Positions 26,906 through 36,466 of a DNA stretch of 51,103 bases are shown piece after piece; position 1 is the first letter of the stretch, and every line of letters starts with the position of its first letter. Origin of the DNA: Flavobacterium caeni (GTDB lineage Bacteria; Bacteroidota; Bacteroidia; Flavobacteriales; Flavobacteriaceae); NCBI RefSeq assembly GCF_900101895.1, contig NZ_FMVF01000017.1:1-51103 (forward strand). The letters are read 5' to 3'. Made by a program: the position numbers and the translations under genes. A model generated the notes under the pieces. The model made no database searches. It saw nothing but the letters and a program-made list of their open reading frames with translations, and was not told the DNA's origin.

Positions 26906-28378
26906 TTAGTTGATTGTTAGCGAATTGGTATTGAGGTTCAATGTAATGGTATGCGTGCCTGCTTGAGCCGCCGTCACTACCCATTTGTAATCGTTCCCGG
27001 AACAGTTTTCATTGAACCCAAAAGCGGTGTTGCTGATACTTTGGCTTGGGGAAGCTGCCACAATTTCTGTTCCGTCGCACCAATTGGTGTTGAATTTAGT
27101 GAATTTAAATTCGCCTGCGTTTAGATTACCCGTCCAGGTGTAGACGCCACCGCTTTTGCTCATTGGCGTAAAAGACCCCATATTCCAGCCGTTTGGCGTG
27201 GCATCGCCGATAAGGTACACTTCTACCGGCGTGATGTTGATGACGTTGGTTAGAGTATTCAATGTGATTTTATACCTTCCCGCTGTCGCACTGGTTACTT
27301 GCCATTTGTTGTCTACGTCACATCCTGAATTTTGCGCTACTGTTGTTTCTGTCAAAACTTGGTTGTCGACCAAAGGCCTGTACCACTGCCCGCACCAATT
27401 GCCCGTCGCACCGGCAAGAATTTTAAAGTTGCCCGGCGTCAATGTGGCCTCATAAGTAAAAATATACGGGTCGGCTGTGACTGTAAAAGGTTGCGGGGTA
27501 TCGATGTTCCAACCACTCGGGGTCGCATCGCCTACCATCCAAAGCTGCGTGAACGGCGGAGTGCCGACAGATTGTATGTTAATGGTCAGATCGAGAACAT
27601 TTACTGTAATCGTGTAATTGCCCGCATCGGTAATATTCCATTGAAGATCGTCACCGCTTCCATTCTGGTTGTAGACCATTTTGTTGGAATCTGTAGGGTC
27701 TTTGGTATAAAAATCCTGGCAAAAACAACCGTCTTGGTTTACGGCAAACTTGAAAGTACCGTTGCTTAGCTGTCCGTTGTAGACAAATTCCGCCGGATTC
27801 GTGGACGAAACGGTCAGTTGTGCCGAATTTCCAATATCCCAACCATTTGGGGTAGCGCTTCCTACTATAAACAATGTTGTTGTCAACGGCTGGTACGGCG
27901 TAAATGTCAAATCGACCGTTGAGGTTTGAACAGGTACGCTCTGATCGGCGAATGTCGCTGTGATTCGCGCCTGCAATGCGATGGGTGTTCCCGCTTGTGC
28001 ATTGAAAGTCGTCAACAGTATTTGGTTCAGTGTCGCTACGTTCAAATCGAACGCATATTTGTTGGTACCAAAATCGTATTCAATTGGATTCGAAAAATTA
28101 TTCTCGGTTTTATCGATTTCCAATTTATACGATATCGAAGAGCCCGTGTTTTGGTTGGTTCCGGTGGTCCAAGTAAAAGTAAAGTTGTTGAGGTACATGC
28201 TCGGGTCCAGCACGAGTTCGGTAGTTGACACGGATAGTTTTAAAGGTCCCGCCTGGCCAATATTGTCATTCAATTCGTCATCGTTCGTACAGCTAAACAA
28301 TACCAATAAAAGCGAAGGCAGCATTAATGCCCATTTAGCCCATCTTGTATTCTGATTTCTATTCTTCATAATAACCAT
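26906..28378 (-). CDS. SusE/SusF-like outer-membrane starch/glucan-binding lipoprotein
   Basis: This roughly 490-residue surface lipoprotein (lipobox VLFSC) has an N-terminal SusE-type Ig-like domain (about 45-160) and three repeated carbohydrate-binding modules, each opening with an xxVGxATPxGW motif: IVGSATPNGWDIG (about 171), MVGDATPSGWNI (about 281) and LIGDATPNGWNMG (about 389). Paired Trp residues in these modules are the likely glucan contacts. SusE/F proteins hold polysaccharide at the surface. ATG 28369 (MKNRNQ) may be the true start, as it directly precedes the signal. It overlaps no gene and lies 3 bases after SusD. Confidence 0.9.
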   Translation of the reverse strand: MVIMKNRNQNTRWAKWALMLPSLLLVLFSCTNDDELNDNIGQAGPLKLSVSTTELVLDPSMYLNNFTFTWTTGTNQNTGSSISYKLEIDKTENNFSNPIEYDFGTNKYAFDLNVATLNQILLTTFNAQAGTPIALQARITATFADQSVPVQTSTVDLTFTPYQPLTTTLFIVGSATPNGWDIGNSAQLTVSSTNPAEFVYNGQLSNGTFKFAVNQDGCFCQDFYTKDPTDSNKMVYNQNGSGDDLQWNITDAGNYTITVNVLDLTINIQSVGTPPFTQLWMVGDATPSGWNIDTPQPFTVTADPYIFTYEATLTPGNFKILAGATGNWCGQWYRPLVDNQVLTETTVAQNSGCDVDNKWQVTSATAGRYKITLNTLTNVINITPVEVYLIGDATPNGWNMGSFTPMSKSGGVYTWTGNLNAGEFKFTKFNTNWCDGTEIVAASPSQSISNTAFGFNENCSGNDYKWVVTAAQAGTHTITLNLNTNSLTIN

Positions 28379-28381
28379 TTT

Positions 28382-29866
28382 TTAGTAGCCTGGATTTTGA
28401 GATAAGTTAGGGTTTCTGTCACGCTCGATTTGCGGTATCGGGAGCAACAGAAAGTGTTGGTCTGCATTGGTCTTGCCAATGGAATGCAGGAAATTCAATC
28501 CGTATTGACCGTTGTCCACGCGTACAAGGTCGAACCAACGATGGCCTTCAAATGCCAATTCGATTCTTCTTTCCTTGAGCACTGCATAGCGAAAATCGAG
28601 TTGCGACATTCCGGTTGCAATAGCTCCGAGTCCGGCGCGGCTGCGTACCTGGTTCAACGGCGCTTCGGCTTGCGCGGTCTGTCCCAATTCGTTCAACGCT
28701 TCGGCCTTCATCAGCAAGACGTCTGCGTAGCGCAACACCGGAAAATTGAGCGGGCTGCTGTCAAACGATGGACTGATACTTTGCGGAACCAAAAACTTGC
28801 GCACGTTGTATCCCGTATTCGACCATGACGGGCTGTAACTGGTGCCTTCGAAAGTTGGTCCGCCGTCATACAACACCGTGACGTCTTTGCGCAAGTCGCC
28901 CGACTCATAATTGCTTACGAACTCGGCGGTAGGTTGGTTCCAGCCATAGGCTCCCGCCACGAGGTTGGAACTTCTCGGCCCCATGAAAGCGCTTGTCCAA
29001 GAGGCTTGGTTCTCGTTGCTCCAAAAGTCATAGCCCGCGTTGGCTACATATTGCACTTCAAAAAGCGATTCGTCCGAGTTTTCGGTTTGTGCGCGGAAAT
29101 TATCGGCATAGTTGGTGTTAAGGCTGTAGCCCATGCTTTCCAATTCTGTGGTGAGGGTTACGACCTGTTGCCATTGTTGTAAAGTCAGGTAGACTTTTGC
29201 AAGCATTCCCATAGCACTCCCTTTAGACGCCCGGCCTTTGTCGGCATCTGCGTATTGTTGCTTGGTGGGCAGCAATTGGATGGCGTTTTCAAGATCGCTT
29301 ACGATTTGGGAATACACGGTGCTGGCGGAAGTGCGTGCCGGATACAAATCGCTGTCTGAATTTTGTGGCTCGGTAATGAGCGGCACATCGCCGAAAAACC
29401 GAACCAAAATAAAGTAATATTGTGCCCTTAAAAAATAGGCTTCACCAAGACTGCGGTTTTTGATCGCTTCATCGATAGCCATGGCCGGCGCTTCTTTGAT
29501 GACGATATTGGCACGCAAGATTCCTGGCCACGGTCCGCGCCAAAGATCGAGTACACCTTCATTGGAGCTGTTGGTGACGAAATTCGCAAGGTTGGTCGTC
29601 TCTATTCCGTCTTCTCCTCCACCGGCACCCACGATACTGTTGCCTGCGAAAATATCGGTAGTCCACATTCTGAGGTTGTAGAGTTTTGCCCATTGAAGCG
29701 GCTGGTAGGCGCCATTGACTACGGTAACCAATTCTTCGGCAGTCGTCGGGTAATTTTCGGTGTTGATGGTGTCTGGTTGGGTTTTATCCAAGAAATCGTC
29801 ACTGCATTGCACCAATGAAAGCGACAATAAAAACATCAGGCAAATTTTAGCATATTTCATTTTCAT
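28382..29866 (-). CDS. SusD/RagB family nutrient-binding lipoprotein
   Basis: This 494-residue outer-membrane lipoprotein has lipobox SLVQC followed by SDDFLDKTQPDTINTENYP, the classic SusD opening. TPR-like helices follow (SLGEAYFLRAQYYFILVRFFGDVPLI), and the C-terminal RagB/SusD part includes LRYADVLLMKAEALNELG, AEAPLNQVRSRAGL and RRIELAFEGHRWFDLVR. SusD acts as the lid on the SusC transporter and binds the glycan. It sits 6 bases after SusC. Confidence 0.95.
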   Translation of the reverse strand: MKMKYAKICLMFLLSLSLVQCSDDFLDKTQPDTINTENYPTTAEELVTVVNGAYQPLQWAKLYNLRMWTTDIFAGNSIVGAGGGEDGIETTNLANFVTNSSNEGVLDLWRGPWPGILRANIVIKEAPAMAIDEAIKNRSLGEAYFLRAQYYFILVRFFGDVPLITEPQNSDSDLYPARTSASTVYSQIVSDLENAIQLLPTKQQYADADKGRASKGSAMGMLAKVYLTLQQWQQVVTLTTELESMGYSLNTNYADNFRAQTENSDESLFEVQYVANAGYDFWSNENQASWTSAFMGPRSSNLVAGAYGWNQPTAEFVSNYESGDLRKDVTVLYDGGPTFEGTSYSPSWSNTGYNVRKFLVPQSISPSFDSSPLNFPVLRYADVLLMKAEALNELGQTAQAEAPLNQVRSRAGLGAIATGMSQLDFRYAVLKERRIELAFEGHRWFDLVRVDNGQYGLNFLHSIGKTNADQHFLLLPIPQIERDRNPNLSQNPGY

Positions 29867-29872
29867 CGTTTA

Positions 29873-32800
29873 TTAAAATATAACATTAAATCCTACAGAG
29901 AATATCCTTGTCACCGGATACACATTGTTATCGATACCACTTACCGAAACTTCTGGGTCAAATCCACTGTAGTCCGTAATGGTAAATAAGTTTTGGGCGG
30001 AGAAATAAATCCGAGCTTCAGAGAAAACCGATTCGAAAGCATCCTTTGGCAAAGTAAAGCTCAGGTTGATGTTTTTGAGTTTGAGGTACGAGCCGTCCTC
30101 GATGAACCGGTCGGATACGCGCGCGTTGCCATTCGGATCACCATAGACAGCCCTTGGCATGGTGTTGGTGCTGCCCGGTCCGTTCCATCTGCCCAAAACA
30201 GCGGTGCTTTGGTTATTGATGACAGACATCGATTCGGTGTACATCCGATTGGCATTGTAGATGTCGTTTCCGTAAACACCTTGGAAATAAATACTCAAAT
30301 CGAAATTCTTATAGGAAAAACTATTGTTCAAAGAATAACTGAACTTTGGGTTGGGATTGCCTAAAAATGTACGGTCTTTGTCGTTGATGATTCCGTCGCT
30401 GTTCAAATCTTTAAATCGGATATCGCCCGCAGCGGTGCTTGTAGCCGGATTGTTCCCGGCTGTTTGCACGGCGTGGTTGTTGACATCGGTTTGCGTCTGG
30501 AAAATGCCTTCGGTCACATAGCCGTAAAAGACGTTGACGGGATAACCTGCCTGAATAAGCGAAATGCTGCTGTTCAAACCGGTACTGCCCGTGATGATCG
30601 GTGTGTTCCCGTTGATGCTTTCCACTTTGTTTTTGTTGTAGGAGAACACCGCATCGGTACTCCATTGAAAGGCACCGGTCAAATTCTTGGACGAAAGTGA
30701 AAATTCTACGCCTTTGTTGACAATTCGACCTGCATTTATAGAAGGAACGTAAATGTCGGAATAACCTGAAGTCACCGGCACCGACATCGGCACGAGCATG
30801 TCATTGGTATTTTTCACATAGCCGTCGACGGTAAAACTCAATCTGTTTTTGAGGAAAGCCGCATCCAATCCGATGTTGTATTGCTCCTGGCCTTCCCATT
30901 TTACGTTTGAATTGGGAAGCACCGTAGGAACTACCGCACCAACATTGGTATTATTGAAATTGTAAAGTACCGTATTGTAAGAAGACGAAAACGCATAATT
31001 CCCGATTTCCTGATTCCCAGTAACACCATAACCAAACCTTAATTTAAGATCGCTGACCGCACGCACATTCTCCATAAAGCGCTCTTTGGAGATACGCCAT
31101 GCGAAAGCCGCCGACGGGAACCAGCCCCATTTGTTGCCTTCTCCGAAACGGGACGAACCGTCGCGACGAATTGTACCGGTAAGGTAATATCTGCCGTCAT
31201 AATCATAATTGACGCGCCCCAGATAAGAGAGAATCGCCCATTCCGACGCGTTGCCGCCAACTGTTGGCAAGAGTGTTCCGCTGTCGATTTGCTGAGTATT
31301 GTCACTTGCAAATTTTTGGATCGATCCATTCAAAAAATCAAATTTGTTTTCCTGGGAACTGGTTCCCGCCACCACATTGAGATGGTGTTTTCCAAAGTTG
31401 GCATCATACGTAACCGCATTGTCCCACAAAAGCGTAATGCTTCTGTTTGTGCCTTGGTACAGATAAGAGTTGGCTTGTACATTCGGGCCCCATGAATATT
31501 TGGGCGACCAGGTGCGGTCGAACCAAAAATTGGCTTCCAATCCGCCCAATGACTTAAAGGTAAAATTCTTCAAAAACTTAATCTCCGCAAAAATGTTCCC
31601 CTGAAGATTATATCCTTTGGTCGTTGATTCGACACGGTTTGCCTGTCCGATCGGATTGAGCACATCGCCTGAATACAGCGGATTTCCTTCCGGGCCTGTA
31701 TAATTTCCTGTTTCGTCTTTGATGGGTTGGGTCGGGTTGGCAAGCAAAGTATTCCTGATGTTATAATCGCCGCGGCTTTTGATGTCGTTGGCCAATTTCA
31801 GGCTGTTGCCGATCTTGATCGCGTTCTTGACTTTGGTGTCGCTATTGATCTGAACCAAAAAACGTTGGTAATCGGTTCCCAGGACAATTCCTTTTTGCTT
31901 GAAATAATTGCCCGAGAAATACAGATTTGATTTTTCGCTCTTACTGCCGTAAGACAAGGTATAGCTTGACATCAATTCAGGGTTGAAAAGTGCGCCAACC
32001 CAGTCGGTACCGGTACCCAATGTCGTAGGATCTGTCCATTCAGGATTTGGCGTGAGTCCGCCATTGGTCAGCATCTCATTATTGAGCGCCGCGAATTGCG
32101 AGGCATTAAGCACATCGACTTGATTGGCGGCACTTTGTATTCCTGTAAAAGTGTCGAAACTCAACGTGCTGCCGTCTTTCTTGGCGCCTCTTTTGGTGGT
32201 AACGATGATGACGCCATTGGCTCCCCTTGCTCCGTAAATCGCGGTAGACGACGCATCCTTTAAAACACTTATAGACTCTATGTCGTTTGTATTCAATTGA
32301 TTGAGACCGCCGTTCAAAGGCATTCCATCAACTACAATCAACGGATTATTGTTGGCTATTGTTCCTGTTCCCCGAATCCTGAACGTCACATTACCACCCG
32401 GTTCACCAGCGGCAACAACCTGGACACCAGCGGCACGTCCTTGCATGGCTTGACCGATGTCTGCAACCGGTTGGTTTTTGGTTTTGCTTAAATCGATTGT
32501 CGAAACCGACCCGGTCAGGTCTTTGGCTTTCGTTTTTCCGTATCCAATCACTACTACGTCTTCGAGTGTGACCGCGTCTGGCTTCATGAAGACCTCCACA
32601 TTGCCACCGGTTACTTTTACGGTCGTTTCAGTATAACCGACAAAAGAAACCACCAGCGTAGGACTTGCGTTTGAAAGGCGCAATGTAAACCGTCCGTCTG
32701 CATCGGTAGCAGTATTGTTCGAAGTACCTTGCTCCTTGATTGTTACCCCTGGAAGTGGCTGGCGCTGCTCGTCATATACGACACCGGTCACTTGGCTTTG

Positions 32801-32905
32801 CGCAAACGCATTGGCCGATAAAAATAATGCGAACAGAAAGAACAACAAAAATGACCGCTTTCTGTAAGTCTCTAAAAAATCAATTGGTAAAAAGAGTTTC
32901 ATCAC
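29873..32905 (-). CDS. SusC/RagA family TonB-linked outer-membrane transporter
   Basis: This 1010-residue TonB-dependent transporter has a signal region (to about 35), a carboxypeptidase-regulatory-like domain (QVTGVVYDEQRQPLPGVTIKEQG, about 38-115), the DVVVIGYG TonB-box-like segment, a plug (about 125-240 with GAMQG-type RAAGVQVV, FRIRGTGTIANNNPLIVVDG and SISVLKDASSTAIYGARGANGV) and a beta barrel ending in FSVGFNVIF, with a terminal Phe. It imports oligosaccharides captured with SusD. It is the first structural gene of the PUL. The MM start at 32905 is accepted. Confidence 0.95.
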   Translation of the reverse strand: MMKLFLPIDFLETYRKRSFLLFFLFALFLSANAFAQSQVTGVVYDEQRQPLPGVTIKEQGTSNNTATDADGRFTLRLSNASPTLVVSFVGYTETTVKVTGGNVEVFMKPDAVTLEDVVVIGYGKTKAKDLTGSVSTIDLSKTKNQPVADIGQAMQGRAAGVQVVAAGEPGGNVTFRIRGTGTIANNNPLIVVDGMPLNGGLNQLNTNDIESISVLKDASSTAIYGARGANGVIIVTTKRGAKKDGSTLSFDTFTGIQSAANQVDVLNASQFAALNNEMLTNGGLTPNPEWTDPTTLGTGTDWVGALFNPELMSSYTLSYGSKSEKSNLYFSGNYFKQKGIVLGTDYQRFLVQINSDTKVKNAIKIGNSLKLANDIKSRGDYNIRNTLLANPTQPIKDETGNYTGPEGNPLYSGDVLNPIGQANRVESTTKGYNLQGNIFAEIKFLKNFTFKSLGGLEANFWFDRTWSPKYSWGPNVQANSYLYQGTNRSITLLWDNAVTYDANFGKHHLNVVAGTSSQENKFDFLNGSIQKFASDNTQQIDSGTLLPTVGGNASEWAILSYLGRVNYDYDGRYYLTGTIRRDGSSRFGEGNKWGWFPSAAFAWRISKERFMENVRAVSDLKLRFGYGVTGNQEIGNYAFSSSYNTVLYNFNNTNVGAVVPTVLPNSNVKWEGQEQYNIGLDAAFLKNRLSFTVDGYVKNTNDMLVPMSVPVTSGYSDIYVPSINAGRIVNKGVEFSLSSKNLTGAFQWSTDAVFSYNKNKVESINGNTPIITGSTGLNSSISLIQAGYPVNVFYGYVTEGIFQTQTDVNNHAVQTAGNNPATSTAAGDIRFKDLNSDGIINDKDRTFLGNPNPKFSYSLNNSFSYKNFDLSIYFQGVYGNDIYNANRMYTESMSVINNQSTAVLGRWNGPGSTNTMPRAVYGDPNGNARVSDRFIEDGSYLKLKNINLSFTLPKDAFESVFSEARIYFSAQNLFTITDYSGFDPEVSVSGIDNNVYPVTRIFSVGFNVIF

Positions 32906-33216
32906 GTTTTTAGTTTTTGATTTGTTGCTACCGCACTAAATGTTGGTGATAGCGAAACAAAGGAACAAAAATTAGGGTGTGTTAAACCAAACCCAAAATA
33001 CCGTATAGAAATATCAAGAAGATTTTAGCTGTTACAGAATTACAAAAACCTGAATTACAATTATTTAAATAAACTATAACGATATAAACCGTATAGATAT
33101 TTTTAAGGGAAATTGAAAATAAATTGATGTAAATTTTAAGATTTGATAATTTTAATACTACAAAATTCAATAATTACCAATCGACTTTTACCAAAATCTG
33201 CCTCAACTGTGAATGA
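32906..33216 (-). promoter_or_regulatory. Regulatory region upstream of susC-like gene
   Basis: This AT-rich 311-bp gap lies between the regulator gene's stop and the SusC start. CCGTATAGA occurs at 33001-33009 and 33089-33097, each preceded by A-rich sequence. The second copy is also part of a CTATA-N13-TATAG dyad (about 33075-33095). These are candidate binding sites for the adjacent regulator. No full consensus promoter was recognised. Confidence 0.4.
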
Positions 33217-34905
33217 TTATGCCTTTAATGTCGTATTAGCCAGCAACACCTTATCAAAACCTTCATTCTCGATGACTGACTTGTTTCGCACCCTGGTTTT
33301 GTACGTATAAATGGAGTTGACAGAGTAGCCGAGTATCTGCGCTATCTTTTCATTGTGTGTGACGCCCAATCTGATCAAGGCAAAAATTCGGAGTTCTTTA
33401 TTCAATATCTGGTCAGCCTTGAGGATGGTCTGCTCGCCTTCTTTCATCAGCGCATTGAACTCTTTAATGAAATTGGGGAACAAGCTGATAAACGCAGTGT
33501 CAAAATTGTGCAGCAACTTTTCTTTTTCGCGTTTGAGGTCGTATTTGGTCAGCCTGTACTTTGCATTTGCCGTGTTCCCTGAATCAATGTCCTTTCCAAT
33601 GTTGATTTTTAGCTCGTTGAACTTTTCGAAAATGTCGTCGTATTCGCTAAAAAAGAAGCCGATGTACTCTTCCTTAATTTTGTTGGATTCAGACAACCTG
33701 TCGTTAATAATTGCAATTTCGGCACTTCTTGCATTGACCTTTTCATTTACCTTGACCAATTCTAAATTTATTTTTTCGAGCGCATTGTGCGCCTCGGCAA
33801 TGGTCTTCCTTGCCTTTTTGATTCTCCTGTACTGAATAAAAATCAACGCGCAGAAAAATATCATGGTAACCGATACGATTGTGGCCACGACATACTGCAA
33901 ATACAACCGTTTTCTTTCGCGCTCTGCGTTGTCTAAAATCTCTTGCTCAATTAACGGAAGAATGGCACCCACCTGTAACTTTCTTTGCTGTGCGCCATAA
34001 AATAACGCATCGTCATAAGCCTTTCGGATCAGTCCTGACGCCACTTGCAAATTCCTTTTCCTGAATTGAATCTCAGAAAGTTTGATCAACGCCAAGGACT
34101 CCTTTGTAGAAACCTCTACGTCGGTAATCGCCGACGCCGCATAATAAGGAATCGCCTTGTCGTCATGATTGGCACCGTGGTAGAGTTCGCCAAGCATATA
34201 ATTGACTAAGGCCTGATCGCGTTTTCCGGTTGCCGTTTTGAGTAAAGTCAAAAAGTCAGCCTCGGCCTGGGCAATATCGCCATCCTGATACAGATTAAAT
34301 GCTTTCAGGAAACTATTGAAAAAAGTACCTTGTTCCGTGAGCTGAAGTGCTTTGACCCTACTTTCCTTTGCAAGCGCGGAGTACTTTTTATTGAAATACG
34401 GAATGCTGCTGTATTCTGCCATATCGCCATAACATCTTCCAAGCAAGCCATAGTACAATGAACCGTTTGCCGCGGTAATTTGACTAACATCCACAGAAAA
34501 CAGGTAATCCAGACCTTCCTTATACATCCCTGCCGAAACGCATATGTTGGCCAAATTAACTTTTGCCTTTACCAAATAAAACTTATCATTAATTTTCTCG
34601 GCGACAAGTAGCGTTTGTTGGGCATATGCAAAAGCAGAGTCCCGTTTAAAAACACTGTAATGATCAAATAGCTGCTGGTTCAGATCGAACTGTTTAATTA
34701 AGTCACTGTCATCTACAAGCTTTAGTGATTTCCTCAAACTGTCGATTGTCGCGATTTTACGATTGTCATATAATTTGGAAGAATCGATGGCCCTGTTCAG
34801 CCGGTTCAGTATCTTATTTTCTTGTCCATGTAGCAAACTGCCTGACATCATGCACAACAAAACTGACAACAATGCCTTGCGCCTTATTTGATTTATCTTA
34901 ATCAT
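33217..34905 (-). CDS. SusR-like membrane-bound transcriptional regulator (DUF6377)
   Basis: This 562-residue protein has a signal peptide (to about 27), a periplasmic TPR-like helical sensor (about 30-330), one transmembrane helix (about 335-359), a cytoplasmic coiled coil (about 365-410), and a C-terminal LuxR-like helix-turn-helix (about 510-545: [34 protein letters not shown]). This is the SusR/DUF6377 architecture that senses oligosaccharide in the periplasm and activates the neighbouring susCD operon. It is transcribed in the same direction as, and just upstream of, the SusC gene, but 311 bases separate them, so it has its own promoter (34966-34973). Confidence 0.88.
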   Translation of the reverse strand: MIKINQIRRKALLSVLLCMMSGSLLHGQENKILNRLNRAIDSSKLYDNRKIATIDSLRKSLKLVDDSDLIKQFDLNQQLFDHYSVFKRDSAFAYAQQTLLVAEKINDKFYLVKAKVNLANICVSAGMYKEGLDYLFSVDVSQITAANGSLYYGLLGRCYGDMAEYSSIPYFNKKYSALAKESRVKALQLTEQGTFFNSFLKAFNLYQDGDIAQAEADFLTLLKTATGKRDQALVNYMLGELYHGANHDDKAIPYYAASAITDVEVSTKESLALIKLSEIQFRKRNLQVASGLIRKAYDDALFYGAQQRKLQVGAILPLIEQEILDNAERERKRLYLQYVVATIVSVTMIFFCALIFIQYRRIKKARKTIAEAHNALEKINLELVKVNEKVNARSAEIAIINDRLSESNKIKEEYIGFFFSEYDDIFEKFNELKINIGKDIDSGNTANAKYRLTKYDLKREKEKLLHNFDTAFISLFPNFIKEFNALMKEGEQTILKADQILNKELRIFALIRLGVTHNEKIAQILGYSVNSIYTYKTRVRNKSVIENEGFDKVLLANTTLKA

Positions 34906-34951
34906 CCTTTAAAAGAGTTTGACTCCCCGTTACTCAGAGTTTTTCGCATTA

Positions 34952-34973
34952 ATTTGAAATTATTTCAAATATA
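34952..34973 (-). promoter_or_regulatory. Regulator promoter with 19-bp perfect palindrome
   Basis: The minus-strand -7 box TATATTTG covers 34966-34973. Overlapping it and reaching past the expected start site is ATTTGAAAT-T-ATTTCAAAT (34952-34970), with 9-bp perfect arms. It could be an operator for autoregulation. No clear -33 box is present, which would suit an activated or weak promoter. Confidence 0.5.
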
Positions 34974-35253
34974 CGAACGATTTGAATAACTATTGGTTTT
35001 GCGATAAACGATGGAAAAATGACAAATTTTGGATGGGAAATTTCAATTTTCCAGGAGTGTCTGCCATAGTGACAGCAACGTAGACAGTCATAGTCAGAAT
35101 ATTCTCAAAATGACATTTTTTTGTTTACTACTAATTACTTGGGCATATTATTGGCATTTAGCCAAACCGCAGAATGATTAACTGGAATACTTTTTTTCAG
35201 TTTCTTATTTGGAAAGTAACCGCCGCAAAACCCTAAAATAGACTTGGCTTCCC

Positions 35254-35261
35254 TATCTTTG
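35254..35261 (+). promoter_or_regulatory. -7 box almost abutting a start codon
   Basis: TATCTTTG ends 5 bases before the ATG at 35266, so transcription would start at or very near the A of ATG. No ribosome binding site fits, which suggests a leaderless message. No -33 TTTG is visible. Confidence 0.4.
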
Positions 35262-35265
35262 AAAA

Positions 35266-35763
35266 ATGGAATGGAGCAAATTACCTATCGATGACGATCA
35301 ATTACATCAAATATCGGCCTCGATACAAAATTATAAACGTGTCGGGATAGAAATTAAATTGGTCGAAATTGATACCAATTTTGCAACCGTTGTCATCAAA
35401 CAGTCAGAATTACACAATGGTATCATTTTATCCAATAAAGAACTGTACGACCGTTGCAAGGCAGTGGTTGTCGGAATCGACTTTGACATTAAAATTAAGC
35501 CAGCCGTTTTCTCTTTTCAATCTGACACCGTAACAGCAAATTGGATACTTGAAAAAACTAAGGAGTTCGGTTTAAGCCGCAACGATTTAGAAAAGCAGTT
35601 GGCAATTCCAAAATCCTATCTAAGTCAAATATTCTCGGAAGGAAATAGCGCCCAGCAAATCAAGATACCAAATCAGACAAAGGCATTATTTTTCTATTCC
35701 TTTCTGAATTTCGCGAACACAAAGCAACTTAGGGCAGAAATAAGCGAAAAACAGAAGCAATAG
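35266..35763 (+). CDS. Hypothetical protein with possible C-terminal HTH
   Basis: I do not recognise this 165-residue protein. The N-terminal half (about 1-85) is mixed alpha/beta with a VVVGIDFDIKIKPAVFSF strand region. Residues about 95-130 (ILEKTKEFGLSRNDLEKQLAIPKSYLSQIFSEG) read like a Cro/XRE-type helix-turn-helix. It has no signal peptide. Base composition is AT-rich compared with the GH2 gene downstream, and repeats flank it, so it may have arrived by transfer. Confidence 0.6.
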   Translation: MEWSKLPIDDDQLHQISASIQNYKRVGIEIKLVEIDTNFATVVIKQSELHNGIILSNKELYDRCKAVVVGIDFDIKIKPAVFSFQSDTVTANWILEKTKEFGLSRNDLEKQLAIPKSYLSQIFSEGNSAQQIKIPNQTKALFFYSFLNFANTKQLRAEISEKQKQ

Positions 35764-35840
35764 AACTGTTTTGTATCTTATTTTTACCTCATAACAGAAA
35801 AATTCTCACAATAATTCTGCACGAAAAATAACCGCCGCAC

Positions 35841-35864
35841 AAAAAAACCATCCGAAGATGGTTT
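35841..35864 (-). terminator. Intrinsic terminator of the YegP gene
   Basis: AAACCATC-CGAA-GATGGTTT stem followed on the minus strand by a T run, 4 bases beyond the stop codon. Confidence 0.75.
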
Positions 35865-35868
35865 GTAA

Positions 35869-36198
35869 CTAAGATTGATCGTCTACCGTGGCCGATGGCG
35901 CGTTGGTCTTGACCGACTCGATGCCGTTGTCGCGTCCCGATGCGCTTTCATACATTTGGCTGCTGCCGATGACCTGCCCGTTGCTGGCCTTGAGGTTGAA
36001 GTAATACTTGCCGTTCGAGGAGTCCTTTCTTTCGAATCTGGCATCGTCCTGCGAATTGGTGCGTACCGATTCGACGCCGTTCAAACAGCTCGGTTTTGCC
36101 GAATATCCCTCGCTTGACAGAATATTCTGGCCGTTTCCTGCAACCAGGTTGAATTGGAATTCACCGTTGGCCCTTTTCGAAATTACAAACTTTCCCAT
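35869..36198 (-). CDS. YegP family protein with two DUF1508 repeats
   Basis: This 109-residue protein is two copies of the DUF1508/YegP motif: GKFVISKRANGEFQFNLVAGNGQNILSSEGY with a following NGVESVRTNS, and then RKDSSNGKYYFNLKASNGQVIGSSQMY with NGIESVKTNAP. Tandem copies form one compact beta-rich fold. The family is widespread and of unknown function. ATG 36198 starts the first repeat directly; an upstream in-frame ATG at 36240 is less likely. Confidence 0.88.
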   Translation of the reverse strand: MGKFVISKRANGEFQFNLVAGNGQNILSSEGYSAKPSCLNGVESVRTNSQDDARFERKDSSNGKYYFNLKASNGQVIGSSQMYESASGRDNGIESVKTNAPSATVDDQS

Positions 36199-36466
36199 GA
36201 TTATTGATTTAGGTGTGAATACGTATACGGTTGGCCTCACTCATCTTGGAACGAAGGCGACATTCATAAATTTACTGAAAATTATCAAAATCGCAGCACG
36301 AAGTTCATTTTTTAACGATTTCGCAACAGTGGCTTCAATATATTGTACAGATCGCAATTTGAGAACCACATGCCATCGAAAACCAGTAGGCATGACGGCA
36401 CAATCTGGTGGGGTGACCGCCTTTGATGGGAATGATAGTCGTAACTTGCCGAATAAACAAAATACT

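Larger units (their letters stand above)
34906..35265. other. Gene-free stretch between PUL regulator and plus-strand gene
   Basis: These 360 bases carry the regulator promoter and palindrome at the left, a small TTGGC-ATTTA-GCCAA dyad at 35151-35165, the first copy of a flanking repeat (35217-35227) and a -7 box at the right edge. Nothing protein-coding is seen. Confidence 0.4.
35217..35839. repeat. TAACCGCCGCA direct repeats flanking one gene
   Basis: TAACCGCCGCA occurs at 35217-35227 and 35829-35839, 612 bases apart, both followed by A-rich sequence, on either side of the gene at 35266. The arrangement is like a mobile gene cassette or a duplicated target site. Confidence 0.45.
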
